This document shows, piece by piece, positions 4,882 through 12,937 of a DNA stretch of 16,814 nt (its first letter is position 1; the number at the start of each line of letters is the position of its first letter). The notes under the pieces are model-generated. The model ran no database searches. It saw only the letters and a list, made by a program, of their open reading frames with translations, and was not told where the DNA came from. Location: contig CAYYNB010000133.1 of NCBI GenBank assembly GCA_964472565.1, positions 1 through 16,814 on the forward strand, read 5' to 3'. A program made the position numbers and the translations under genes. The stretch comes from DATAMF01 sp964472565. Lineage in GTDB: Bacteria > Chloroflexota > Anaerolineae > Aggregatilineales > Aggregatilineaceae.

Positions 4882-7125
4882 ATGCCAGTCTTGCATCGTC
4901 GGGAATCATGGGGAATAGCTCTCATTTTGGCAGGGTTTGTCGTGCTGGCAACGCTGTACAGCATGATCACGCCGCTGTTTGAAGCATCGGACGAGTTGTG
5001 GCATTACCCGATGGTGAAGTATCTCGCGGATCATGGGATGGCGCTGCCTGTGCAGGACCCGGCTACCGCTGAACAAACGGCGTACCGGCAGGAAGGCGGA
5101 CAGCCGCCACTGTATTATATGATCGGGGCGGCGGCGACATTCTGGATCGATACGGCGGATATGGATCAGGTCCGGCGGCGCAATCCGCACGCGGATATTG
5201 GCGTGATTGTGCCGGATGGTAATGTGAATATGGTGGCGCACAACGCGGACAAGGAAGCTTTTCCCTGGGGCGGCACGGCGCTGGCGATGCACCTGGTCCG
5301 GCTGCTGTCGGTGGCGATGGGCGCGGGGACGGTGTATCTCACCTATCGACTGGCGCGCGAGTTGATCCCCGATGTGCCCGTTGTGGCAGTGGGGGCGGCG
5401 GCGCTCACGGCGTTTAACCCGATGTTTCTGTTCATCAGCGGCGTGGTCAACAATGATAACCTCTCGACGCTGCTGGCGACGCTGCTGCTGGTGCTGATCG
5501 TGCGGCTGCTGAAGCGGGATGACCTGCCGCAAAAACGGGATTATGTGATCCTCGGCGCGGCGGCGGGGGCCGGGATGCTGTCCAAGTTTCAGATCGGATT
5601 CCTGCTGCCGCTGATTGCGCTCACACTGCTGATCATTTCCGTGCGGTGGAAGGACTGGCGTCCGGTGGTGGTCGGTGGGGCAATCGCGGGAGGGCTGACG
5701 ATTCTGATCGCGGGGTGGTGGTACGTGCGGAACTTCGATCTGTACGGGGACGCTACCGGGATCAATGTCTTTCTGGATATTGTGGGGCGGCGCGCCGTGC
5801 CCGCCGATTTACAGCAGTTGTGGACCGAACGGGAAGCGTTCGTGTGGTCGTACTGGGGCTTTTTCGGCGGGGTGAATGTGCCGCTGCGCGACTGGATGTA
5901 CACGGGATTCAACGGGATCGCAGTGGCGGCGCTGGTTGGGCTGGCTGCTGCCGCTGGTAAAGATCGGGCCTGGATGAAAAGTCCGCTGCGGCTGGCGCGG
6001 GCATTCGCGGCGCTGTGGGCGGTGATCGTGTTCGTGTCGTTGATCAGTTGGACGCGGCAGACGTGGGCATCACAGGGGCGGCTGTGGTTCAGCGCGATTG
6101 CGCCGCTGAGTATTGGAATGGCGGTTGGGCTGGCGATCTGGTGGAAAAAAGCGGTGCTCGGCGCGGCGGCGAGCTATTTTGTGGTGATGGCGGTGATCAC
6201 GCCGTTGGGGATCATCCGGCCTGCGTATACGCTGGATCGGAACAACAATTGGGATGAGACGACACTCGAAACGGGGCCGGACCAAAGCGCGTGTTTCCGC
6301 GAACCGGGGAGCGAGACGGATGCGTTGTGCATGAACTTTCAGCCGATAGCGGGCGAGATGCAGCCGGGGGAGTATCTCAAGCTGGCACCGGAATTTACGG
6401 TGAAGGACGCGATCACACGGGAGTGGAGCATCTTCGTTCACCTGACGAATGAGGTGGACATCCGCGAGGCGCAGCGCGATGTGTATCCCGGCGGGGGACT
6501 GCTGGCGACATCGGACCTGAAAGTGGGCGAGCGCTGGAATAACCCGATTGCAGTCAAAATTCCAGAGGGGACGTATACGCCGGAAACGGTGAACGTGTAC
6601 CTGGGATTCTATCACCTGCCGACGTTCGAACGGATGGACGTGAACGGCGCGCAGGCCGACAGCGTAAACCAGTGGATTCACCTGGGCCAGATCACACTCA
6701 CCACACCGGCGGGAGATGTGCCGAATCCGGTGAGCGTGAATTTCGGCGGGCAGATCGAACTGATCGGGTATGCGATCAGTGATCGATCACTCCAGCCGGG
6801 TGACGAGACAACAATCACCCTGTATTGGAATGGGCAGGCTACCGGCGCGAATTATCATATTTCGGTGCAGGTGCTCAAACAGGGCACTACAACGCAAGTG
6901 GGACAGGTTGATTGGGAGCCGAGTCCGCCGACGACGGAATGGACAAAAGGACGGCAGGAGACGTCGGCTCCGCTGAAAATTTTCCCGGACGCGGCGGCGG
7001 GACAGTATCATGTAATGGTGCGGGTGTATCCGGCAGATGATCCCGGAAATCCGCTGCGGATCGTGACGGGCGAGGGCGGACAGTCGGAAAACTCGGCATG
7101 GTTAAGCAAAGTACGGGTAGAATGA
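4882..7125 (+). CDS. GT-C-type membrane glycosyltransferase (GT39/ArnT-like) with C-terminal beta domain
   Basis: About 747 residues. A first membrane helix (residues 10-30) is followed by the loop motif EASDELWHYP (34-43) and QPPLYY (74-79). This acidic first-loop pattern is typical of GT-C enzymes that use polyprenyl-phosphate sugars. Roughly ten further membrane segments run to about residue 450. The last ~300 residues are soluble and presumably outside the membrane, with two beta-sandwich-like parts; the final one contains QPGDETTITLYWNG and AGQYHVMVRVYP, a pattern common in Chloroflexota membrane transferases. The start is ambiguous: GTG at 4876 or ATG at 4882, neither with a clear ribosome site. 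It overlaps the next gene by four bases (ATGA). Family-level call only; donor and acceptor unknown. Confidence 0.75.
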   Translation: MPVLHRRESWGIALILAGFVVLATLYSMITPLFEASDELWHYPMVKYLADHGMALPVQDPATAEQTAYRQEGGQPPLYYMIGAAATFWIDTADMDQVRRRNPHADIGVIVPDGNVNMVAHNADKEAFPWGGTALAMHLVRLLSVAMGAGTVYLTYRLARELIPDVPVVAVGAAALTAFNPMFLFISGVVNNDNLSTLLATLLLVLIVRLLKRDDLPQKRDYVILGAAAGAGMLSKFQIGFLLPLIALTLLIISVRWKDWRPVVVGGAIAGGLTILIAGWWYVRNFDLYGDATGINVFLDIVGRRAVPADLQQLWTEREAFVWSYWGFFGGVNVPLRDWMYTGFNGIAVAALVGLAAAAGKDRAWMKSPLRLARAFAALWAVIVFVSLISWTRQTWASQGRLWFSAIAPLSIGMAVGLAIWWKKAVLGAAASYFVVMAVITPLGIIRPAYTLDRNNNWDETTLETGPDQSACFREPGSETDALCMNFQPIAGEMQPGEYLKLAPEFTVKDAITREWSIFVHLTNEVDIREAQRDVYPGGGLLATSDLKVGERWNNPIAVKIPEGTYTPETVNVYLGFYHLPTFERMDVNGAQADSVNQWIHLGQITLTTPAGDVPNPVSVNFGGQIELIGYAISDRSLQPGDETTITLYWNGQATGANYHISVQVLKQGTTTQVGQVDWEPSPPTTEWTKGRQETSAPLKIFPDAAAGQYHVMVRVYPADDPGNPLRIVTGEGGQSENSAWLSKVRVE

Positions 7126-9275
7126 AACGCCAGCGAGACATTGTGATTGTGGTGCTGGTGATCGGGCTGGTGGGTCTGCTCACGGCGGCATTCTGGGATT
7201 ATACACAGGATGACGTATTCATCACATACACCTACAGCCGGAATCTGGCACAGGGTAACGGCTTTGTATTTAATCCGGGTGAGCGTGTGCAGGGAACCAC
7301 CACGCCGCTGTATACATTCCTGATGGCGGGGGTGTATCTCGTCACCCGCGATATGCTGCACGCGGGGAATGTGATCAGCGCGATCTTGCTGTTGATCACG
7401 TGTGGATTGGCTGTCACGCTGCTTCGCCCGTATACGACATGGATTGCGCGGGTGATTCTGGCGGTGAGTCTCGCGGTGTCGCCGCTGGTGTATGTCAGTT
7501 ATGGTATGGAAACGCTGCTGTACAGCGCGCTGCTGATGGGCGCGCTGGTGCTGTGGTCCCAAAAACGGCGGACGGCGGCGCTGCTGGTCGCGGCGGCGCT
7601 GACCTGGACGCGGGCGGATGCGGTGGTGCTGGCGGGGGTGTTGTGTCTCGCGGCGCTGGTCGAAGTGCGGACGCTGGCGGCGTTATGGCGGGGTCCGGTG
7701 CGGCTGGGATTGGTGTATGTGGCGGGGATTGCGCCCTGGTTTTTGTTCGCGTGGGGGTATTTTGGATCGCCGCTGCCGCAAACCTTCAGCGCGAAAGAGG
7801 AATTTTTGCAGGGGACGCTGTTCTTGACGGATGGGCGCAACTGGTGGGAGGCGTTTTATGGGAATAATCCGCTGACGCTGCTGGCGGTGCCGCTGATTGG
7901 AATCGGAATCTGGCAGGGGCTAAAACGGGATGAATTACGCCCGCTGGCGCTGTGGCCGCTGCTGTATATAGGCGGGTATACGGCGCTGAATGTGACGGCG
8001 TTCTGGTATTACACGCCGCTGCTGGTGGTTTTGGTCGCGCTGGCGGTGATCGGCGGGGATGGGCTGGCGGCGGCGGTTATGCGGCGGTATCCGGCGCAGA
8101 AGCGGCTGGTTGTGGGCGGGGTGCTGATTCTGGTGACGATTGCCAGCGGATTGGGGATCGCGCGGGCGTGGGATTACCGGGAACTGCCGCCGCGCATGGC
8201 GACCTATAAAATAGTGGGCGAGTGGATCGAGCAGCACACCGATCCAGACAGCACGCTGCTGGTCAAAGATTTGGGCGTGGTCGGGTATTACGCGGAACGG
8301 TATACCCTGGATTCGTTCGGGTTGATGGTGCCGGAGATGCTTTATACGGACGATACGTATGCAACGGCCAAGTTCAAGCCGGATTATACGGTCACGACGC
8401 AGTACTGGGAGATGCAGCGGCTCACGCAGGAAGACTGGTTTAAAACTCACTACCACCCGGTGGCCCAGTTCAGCACGGCAGGAGATACGGAATTCAGCCC
8501 GATGGCGGTCTATGAGCGGCGGCTGGCGCTGGACACTCCCGCCGAAGTCGTGCGCGGGATGGATTTGCCGCTGACGGTGGAAATCCAACTGAAAGAGGGT
8601 GACACACTGCCGCTGGAGATCAAAGCGCGGTTGATCAGCGAAAATCACACGGTGGAAGAAGCGGCGCACCCGTTTCTGTGGAGCCAGTATCCCGAAGCGC
8701 AAGCTACCGACGACGAGACATTTATTGAGCAGATCGCGCTGCCGCTGGATGTCGTGCCGGGAGAATATCGATGGGAAGTGACATGCGGCGAAATTACGGC
8801 AGAGGGCCATGTTACGGTGCTGCCGCTGACGGAAAGCGATACTTATCGCACGATGCCGCCGGTGGAATGGGGCGAATTCGCGCGGCTGGTGGGAGTCGAT
8901 ACGCCGCTGGGCACGCAGACGTATGCGGGCGGGACGGTCACGCTGCTGCTGGATTGGGATATGATCGGCGCGGCGGAAAGTGATTACAGCTTGCTGGTGC
9001 ATCTGGTGGATGCCAACGGTCAGGTGGTGGCGCAGGCGGACGGCTTTCCACGCGGGCGGGCGGTCAATACCTGGGCGGCGGGCGAGGAACTGGTTGATTT
9101 ACGGGAGATTCAGATCCCCGCGACGCTGCCGCCGGGTGAGTATACGCTGCGGGTGGGCTGGTATGATTGGCGGATGGATGGGTATCCGCGCGTGCTGACG
9201 GCGGATGGAGCGGATGCGGTGACGCTGCCAGTTACGATTCAGAATGTATGGCCGGGTGGGAGCGGGAAGCCGTAA
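7122..9275 (+). CDS. GT-C-type membrane protein with long C-terminal soluble part
   Basis: 717 residues if the ATG overlapping the upstream TGA (7122) is used; an in-frame ATG at 7098 would add eight residues. One helix at residues 7-24 precedes QDDVFITYTYSRNLA (29-43), then GFVFNPGERVQGTTTPLY (47-64). This is the first-loop signature of a GT-C family with a DD pair and an N-P-G-E-x-V-x-G motif. About ten membrane segments follow up to residue ~355. The periplasm-facing part then has a WIEQHTDPDSTLLVKDLGVVGYYA block and ends in a beta domain with LLDWD...DYSLLVHLVDANGQ and LPPGEYTLRVGWYD, similar in style to the previous protein. Translational coupling through ATGA indicates they are made together. 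Exact reaction unknown. Confidence 0.75.
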   Translation: MKRQRDIVIVVLVIGLVGLLTAAFWDYTQDDVFITYTYSRNLAQGNGFVFNPGERVQGTTTPLYTFLMAGVYLVTRDMLHAGNVISAILLLITCGLAVTLLRPYTTWIARVILAVSLAVSPLVYVSYGMETLLYSALLMGALVLWSQKRRTAALLVAAALTWTRADAVVLAGVLCLAALVEVRTLAALWRGPVRLGLVYVAGIAPWFLFAWGYFGSPLPQTFSAKEEFLQGTLFLTDGRNWWEAFYGNNPLTLLAVPLIGIGIWQGLKRDELRPLALWPLLYIGGYTALNVTAFWYYTPLLVVLVALAVIGGDGLAAAVMRRYPAQKRLVVGGVLILVTIASGLGIARAWDYRELPPRMATYKIVGEWIEQHTDPDSTLLVKDLGVVGYYAERYTLDSFGLMVPEMLYTDDTYATAKFKPDYTVTTQYWEMQRLTQEDWFKTHYHPVAQFSTAGDTEFSPMAVYERRLALDTPAEVVRGMDLPLTVEIQLKEGDTLPLEIKARLISENHTVEEAAHPFLWSQYPEAQATDDETFIEQIALPLDVVPGEYRWEVTCGEITAEGHVTVLPLTESDTYRTMPPVEWGEFARLVGVDTPLGTQTYAGGTVTLLLDWDMIGAAESDYSLLVHLVDANGQVVAQADGFPRGRAVNTWAAGEELVDLREIQIPATLPPGEYTLRVGWYDWRMDGYPRVLTADGADAVTLPVTIQNVWPGGSGKP

Positions 9276-9278
9276 GCC

Positions 9279-9405
9279 CTATCCTCCCAACCTCCTTTCC
9301 CCGCAGGCGGAGAAAGGAGGCGAAAAACTCGGACCTCACCCCTAGCCCCTCTCCAAATCCTTGGCGAGGGGGAGAAAAGCGGGCGCGGCAAGCCAGTGCC
9401 CCTAC
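9279..9405. repeat. Repeat cassette inside the membrane-protein operon
   Basis: Three repeat modules sit between the second and third membrane genes. CCTCCTTTCCCCGC (9291-9304), AG, GCGGAGAAAGGAGG (9307-9320) is a 14-bp stem with one mismatch; its sister is at 16764-16793. CCCCTCTCCAA (9346-9356), ATCC, TTGGCGAGGGG (9361-9371) is an 11-bp stem with one mismatch, preceded by CCTCACCCCTAG. Then GGGCGCGGCAAGCC (9381-9394) and GTGCCCCTACGGG follow, matching 16798-16811 and the tails of the left-end repeats. None has a T-run. The cassette may have inserted here and split an operon. Confidence 0.75.
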
Positions 9406-9449
9406 GGGATGTGGGCAATGTGTGCGGCGTTAATGGCAAGGAAAACATG

Positions 9450-11717
9450 ATGCAAACGGCCCGGTTCAAACGAACAGCGACACATCCAACGACTATCACC
9501 CTTGTGGTGCTCACGGCGTTATGGGTATTTTTCTTCTGGCGGCTGCTGACTCCGACGCAAGGGGATCGCGTGATCTTTGCGAAGGGGGATTTTCCGCTGC
9601 ACTACTATTCATATGCCAATTATCAGGCCGAGCGCATGGGGGACGGCGAGATTCCGCTGTGGAATCCGTACAACTACGGCGGTGATCCGTTTGCGGCGAA
9701 TGTGCAGTGGAATGTGTGGTATCCGCCGCGCTGGATCGCGATTTTGGTGGCGGGCGACTGGACGATTGAAGTGATGCAGTTGGAAGTGGCCGCGCATTAC
9801 TGGATCGCCAGCCTGATGATGTGTGCGTTTCTGCGGGCGCTGGTCAAAAAAATGTTCCCGGCGCTGGTCGGAGCGATTGTGTGGACATACGGCGGGTATC
9901 TGAGCGGGTATCCGATGCTGCAACCGAGCGTGCTGTATGCGATTGTGTGGCTGCCGCTGATGATGCTGGGCGCACAGTTGAGCCTGACGGATGATCGGTG
10001 GCGGGTGCGCGGGATTCTGCTTGGCGCGGCGGCGATGGGTGTGTCGTTTTTCGGCGGGCATACACAAACCACCATGCAGATGACGTATTTCACGGCAGCA
10101 TATATCGCCTTTGTGGTGTGGCAGCAGAAGCGGCGCTGGACTGAAATCGTGTGGCGGGTTGGGCTGCTCGGCGCGGCGGGAGCGGCGCTGTCGGCGGTGC
10201 AACTGCTTCCGGCGGTGGAACTCACACGGCTGTCGTACCGGGCGGAGACATATTTTTACGAGCAAAAATCGGTGGGATTCACCGTGTCGGAACTGGTGCA
10301 GTTCGTATGGCCGCGTTTGTTTCAGGCGGAATACTGGCCGCTGTATCTGGGTGTGGCCGGGCTGCTGCTGGCAGTGGGGGCGATGTTACGCCCGCGCGCG
10401 GCGCACTGGTTCTGGATGGGAACTGTCGCGCTGATGATGGCGCTGGCGCTAGGCGGACATTCGATTGTGTATGACCTGTTTTACGTCGTGGTGCCGGGAT
10501 TCAATACGTTCCGGGAGCAGGAACGCGCGGCGTCGTTGGCGATTTTCGCGCTGGTGGTGCTGGCAACGTATCAAATTGACTGGCTGATGACGCGGCGCGG
10601 GGAAAACAAGGAATACGGGGAAAATGATGAGGTCGATGCACGGCGATTCCGATGGGTCGTGTTGGGACACTTGATCCTGACGGGGATCGCGTTTGGGGTG
10701 ATCGTGCTGGCGTACCTGATTTCGGACAAAAAGGGGCTGCCGGGGATGATCCCGGATACATTCGGGTTCGTGTTCTGGATCAGCGTCCTGTTCAGTTTGT
10801 GGCTGGTGTGGTTCCGGCGCGGACCACAGGTGCTGCTTCCGGCGGCGCTGGTCGCGCTGATCGTGTTCGACCTGTTCACCTTCGGGATGAAATCGCCCAA
10901 TTTTGTGACGGATAACGCGGTTAACCGGATTCAGAAGCCGGATCACTATCAACTGCTGCATGCGGATGTTGAGGATATTCAGTGGCATGTGGACGGCGCG
11001 GCTGGAATCCAGACGTATGGGACATATTGGCGCATCCCTGATATTTACGGGACGGGGCCGTTTTCGCTGGCGAGCATTGAACGACTCCGGCAGATTCGGG
11101 TGGACCGGCGATGGGAAGTGCTGGCGGTGCGGTATGCGACGATGATCGCGGATGTGCCGGAGAATGTGCCCGTCGAAGTCGTGGGCGAGGGGGTGAATTA
11201 TGACGGGCAGGAATACACCGTGTATGAACTGACCGATCCGCGCCCGTTCGCGCAGTTGGTGTACCAGATACGCGAGGCCAAAAACGACAAGGATGCCCGC
11301 GTGATTATGTCCGAACCGTGGATCAATCTGCGGGAGATCGGCGTGATTACGGATGATCTGCCGTTCGAGTTATCTGGTGAACGGCCCGACGATGCCGCCG
11401 TGCGGGCGTTTAAGATGGTATCGGCGGAATATATGGAAATGGAAGTGTCCACCAGCGAACCCGCGCTGCTGACGGTGGCGGTAGCAAATTATCCGGGATG
11501 GCGGGCAACGGTCAACGGGAAGAAAGTGGATATTGTGGATACTTCCGCCGGGCTGATCGGGATTCCGGTTCCGGCGGGCACGGGGCAAAAAGTCACGCTG
11601 CAATTCGTGCCGATGAGCGTCATTGTGGGCGGGGTTGTGTCGGTGATTGCGCTGGTGGGGATGGTGGGGTATGTGGTTGGAGTGGCAATTATGCAAAGAC
11701 GAAGAATAGCTGGTTAA
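9450..11717 (+). CDS. YfhO family membrane protein
   Basis: About 755 residues. The N-terminus has a helix (16-33), then KGDFPLHYYSYANYQAER (45-62) and GEIPLWNPYNYGGDPFAANVQ: the YfhO signature of an acidic first loop and a W-N-P-Y motif. Around a dozen membrane segments follow, interrupted by a charged loop near GENKEYGENDEVDAR, and then a soluble region. The protein ends with NYPGWRATVNGKKVDIV, a PVPAGTG turn and a last membrane helix, the usual YfhO C-terminus. Bacillus YfhO is linked to glycosylation of lipoteichoic acid, so a sugar-transfer role is likely. Start: AAGGA precedes ATG 9450 by seven bases and ATG 9447 by four. A longer frame into the repeat cassette is not credible. Its stop codon overlaps the remains of a convergent toxin gene. 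Confidence 0.82.
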   Translation: MQTARFKRTATHPTTITLVVLTALWVFFFWRLLTPTQGDRVIFAKGDFPLHYYSYANYQAERMGDGEIPLWNPYNYGGDPFAANVQWNVWYPPRWIAILVAGDWTIEVMQLEVAAHYWIASLMMCAFLRALVKKMFPALVGAIVWTYGGYLSGYPMLQPSVLYAIVWLPLMMLGAQLSLTDDRWRVRGILLGAAAMGVSFFGGHTQTTMQMTYFTAAYIAFVVWQQKRRWTEIVWRVGLLGAAGAALSAVQLLPAVELTRLSYRAETYFYEQKSVGFTVSELVQFVWPRLFQAEYWPLYLGVAGLLLAVGAMLRPRAAHWFWMGTVALMMALALGGHSIVYDLFYVVVPGFNTFREQERAASLAIFALVVLATYQIDWLMTRRGENKEYGENDEVDARRFRWVVLGHLILTGIAFGVIVLAYLISDKKGLPGMIPDTFGFVFWISVLFSLWLVWFRRGPQVLLPAALVALIVFDLFTFGMKSPNFVTDNAVNRIQKPDHYQLLHADVEDIQWHVDGAAGIQTYGTYWRIPDIYGTGPFSLASIERLRQIRVDRRWEVLAVRYATMIADVPENVPVEVVGEGVNYDGQEYTVYELTDPRPFAQLVYQIREAKNDKDARVIMSEPWINLREIGVITDDLPFELSGERPDDAAVRAFKMVSAEYMEMEVSTSEPALLTVAVANYPGWRATVNGKKVDIVDTSAGLIGIPVPAGTGQKVTLQFVPMSVIVGGVVSVIALVGMVGYVVGVAIMQRRRIAG

Positions 11718-12121
11718 TGTGGTAGGACATCCTGCAAAGAAAGAATTGTAATGGACGCCGAAAAGCGAATCCATAGGATTGCATCGTCGCCACAATATTG
11801 GCATCATGGATTTGTTTGCAGCAGAAGGATCAGCCTATCCGTCACTAGCGATGTTTCATCCGCAACCCAAAAGTGCGATTGAAAATAGTTCGGGCGTTCA
11901 ACAATGGTTGAGATGGGACGTGGATTCGCAAATGATTGAGGACGTGTGAGAATTGCTGTGAATTCTCGCAAAACTTGACGGCTAATCCATAAGACATCTC
12001 CATTACGCCGCAGTGTTTGAATCGCATTCAGCGCTTCGGCATGGAAAGGAGCTTCAGCAAGATTTGCCCGCAGCAAAATATTGGTGTCCAGAAAAACTGC
12101 TCTACCGTTCGTCGTCACCAT
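11714..12121 (-). pseudogene. Decayed PIN-domain toxin (VapC-like)
   Basis: An open frame from 12121 to 11804 gives 105 residues starting MVTTNGRAVFLDTN, with D12 and E53 (VLREF) of the PIN active site, and ends ILLLQTNP. The family continues with a glycine-rich turn and IHDANIVATM. In this DNA HDANIVATMQSYGF is encoded right after the premature stop but in another frame (11808-11767), and a plausible PIN C-terminus, ITILSLQDVLPH, reads at 11752-11714 back in the first frame. The linker, and the stretch with the last active-site acid around 'LLTHNxxDF', are missing. So the gene has lost internal pieces and is frameshifted twice. The ATG follows AAGGA by five bases and overlaps the antitoxin gene by 20 bases. 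An annotation pipeline may instead report the 105-residue frame as a short PIN protein. Confidence 0.75.
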
Positions 12122-12329
12122 ATAAATCCTTACGCCGCAGCGACAAATCATCGGGCCATGAACCGTAACTATCTACCGGGAAATCAGAAAGATCGCTATT
12201 CCGCAGATCACTTCCTTCAGCGGTCTGACGCAAGGTTTCATAGATCAGGGCTTCCGCCTTATTGCGCAGCAGTTCCCATAATTCATCCAGGGTCAGATGT
12301 GAAAGATCAGAAAGTCGTGGTTCGTTCAT
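12102..12329 (-). CDS. Antitoxin-like protein partnering the PIN gene
   Basis: A 75-residue acidic protein starting MNEPRLSDLSHLTLDELW. It has an amphipathic helix (LDELWELLRNKAEALIYETLRQTAEG) and a disordered, charged C-terminus ending YGDDER, which is how many VapB-type antitoxins wrap their toxin. I do not recognise a named DNA-binding family at the N-terminus. The start is decided by a strong GGAGG (12336-12340) six bases before the ATG; a 16-residue longer frame has no such site. It overlaps the PIN gene by 20 bases, the usual arrangement of a toxin-antitoxin pair. Because the toxin is broken, this gene is now probably an orphan. Call rests mainly on context. Confidence 0.65.
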   Translation of the reverse strand: MNEPRLSDLSHLTLDELWELLRNKAEALIYETLRQTAEGSDLRNSDLSDFPVDSYGSWPDDLSLRRKDLYGDDER

Positions 12330-12348
12330 ACATTGCCTCCTGATGTTG

Positions 12349-12377
12349 ATTATGCGATCAAAACTGGCAAAGGACAA
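12349..12377 (-). promoter_or_regulatory. Candidate sigma70 promoter for the antitoxin/PIN pair
   Basis: On the minus strand TTGTCC (12377-12372), a 17-base spacer and CATAAT (12354-12349) resemble -35 and -10 boxes, matching consensus at four and five of six positions. Transcription would begin near 12342, leaving a short leader that contains the GGAGG site. Confidence 0.5.
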
Positions 12378-12478
12378 TCGATGAGGTATAGCACCGCATT
12401 GCTATTTAACAGCACCCAACATCGTATCACACAGAGTCCGGTCAAATTGCCCGAAGATATTTTTGAGGAGAATTTAAT

Positions 12479-12937
12479 ATGGCAATGACATTAAAGGTCA
12501 ACGGCCAGGAATACAGCGTGGATGTCCCATCGGATACGCCGCTGCTGTGGGTGCTGCGCGACAGCATCGGCCTGACCGGAACGAAATACGGCTGTGGGCG
12601 GGGATTGTGCGGATGCTGCACAGTCCATCAGGACGGCGAGGCGATTCGATCCTGCATCACCGATGTGGGCGAAGTCGGTGAGGCGGAGATCACCACGATT
12701 GAAGGGCTGTCGGAAGACGGAAGTCATCCGGTGCAGCAGGCGTGGATCGAAGAGAACGTCACCCAGTGCGGGTACTGCCAGCCAGGACAGATTATGCAGG
12801 CGGCGGCGCTGCTGGCGGAGAATCCCGCGCCGACGGATGAGGATATTGATGAGGCGATGGCGGGCAATTTGTGCCGCTGCGGGACGTATCCACGCATTCG
12901 GAAGGCGATACACCGGGCAGCAGGAGGTGAGGCATGA
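12479..12937 (+). CDS. iorA: (2Fe-2S)-binding small subunit of a molybdenum hydroxylase, isoquinoline 1-oxidoreductase alpha-like
   Basis: This 152-residue protein is the electron-transfer subunit of a xanthine-oxidase-family enzyme. The N-terminal ferredoxin-like domain carries Cys39, Cys44, Cys47 and Cys59 (GCGRGLCGCCTV) for one [2Fe-2S] cluster, with an additional Cys46 where most relatives have Ala. The C-terminal helical domain carries Cys97, Cys100, Cys132 and Cys134 (QCGYCQPGQ and NLCRCGTY) for the second cluster. Length and motifs fit IorA, CoxS and NdhS-type subunits; pairing with an FAD-less, Tat-tagged large subunit favours IorA. The start follows GAGGAG by eight bases. The last four bases overlap the next gene's ATGA. 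Electrons from the Mo site would pass to an unidentified acceptor, since no FAD subunit is encoded nearby. Confidence 0.9.
   Translation: MAMTLKVNGQEYSVDVPSDTPLLWVLRDSIGLTGTKYGCGRGLCGCCTVHQDGEAIRSCITDVGEVGEAEITTIEGLSEDGSHPVQQAWIEENVTQCGYCQPGQIMQAAALLAENPAPTDEDIDEAMAGNLCRCGTYPRIRKAIHRAAGGEA

Noticed and set aside
7935..9002. 355-residue minus-strand open frame opposite the second GT-C gene
   Set aside because: Composed mainly of Arg, His, Gln and Pro, as expected from the antisense of a G+C-rich gene; no motif, and the plus-strand protein has clear family signatures.
9396..9446. Upstream start for the YfhO-like protein
   Set aside because: It would be encoded by the repeat cassette and lacks a ribosome site; AAGGA just before 9450 fits better.
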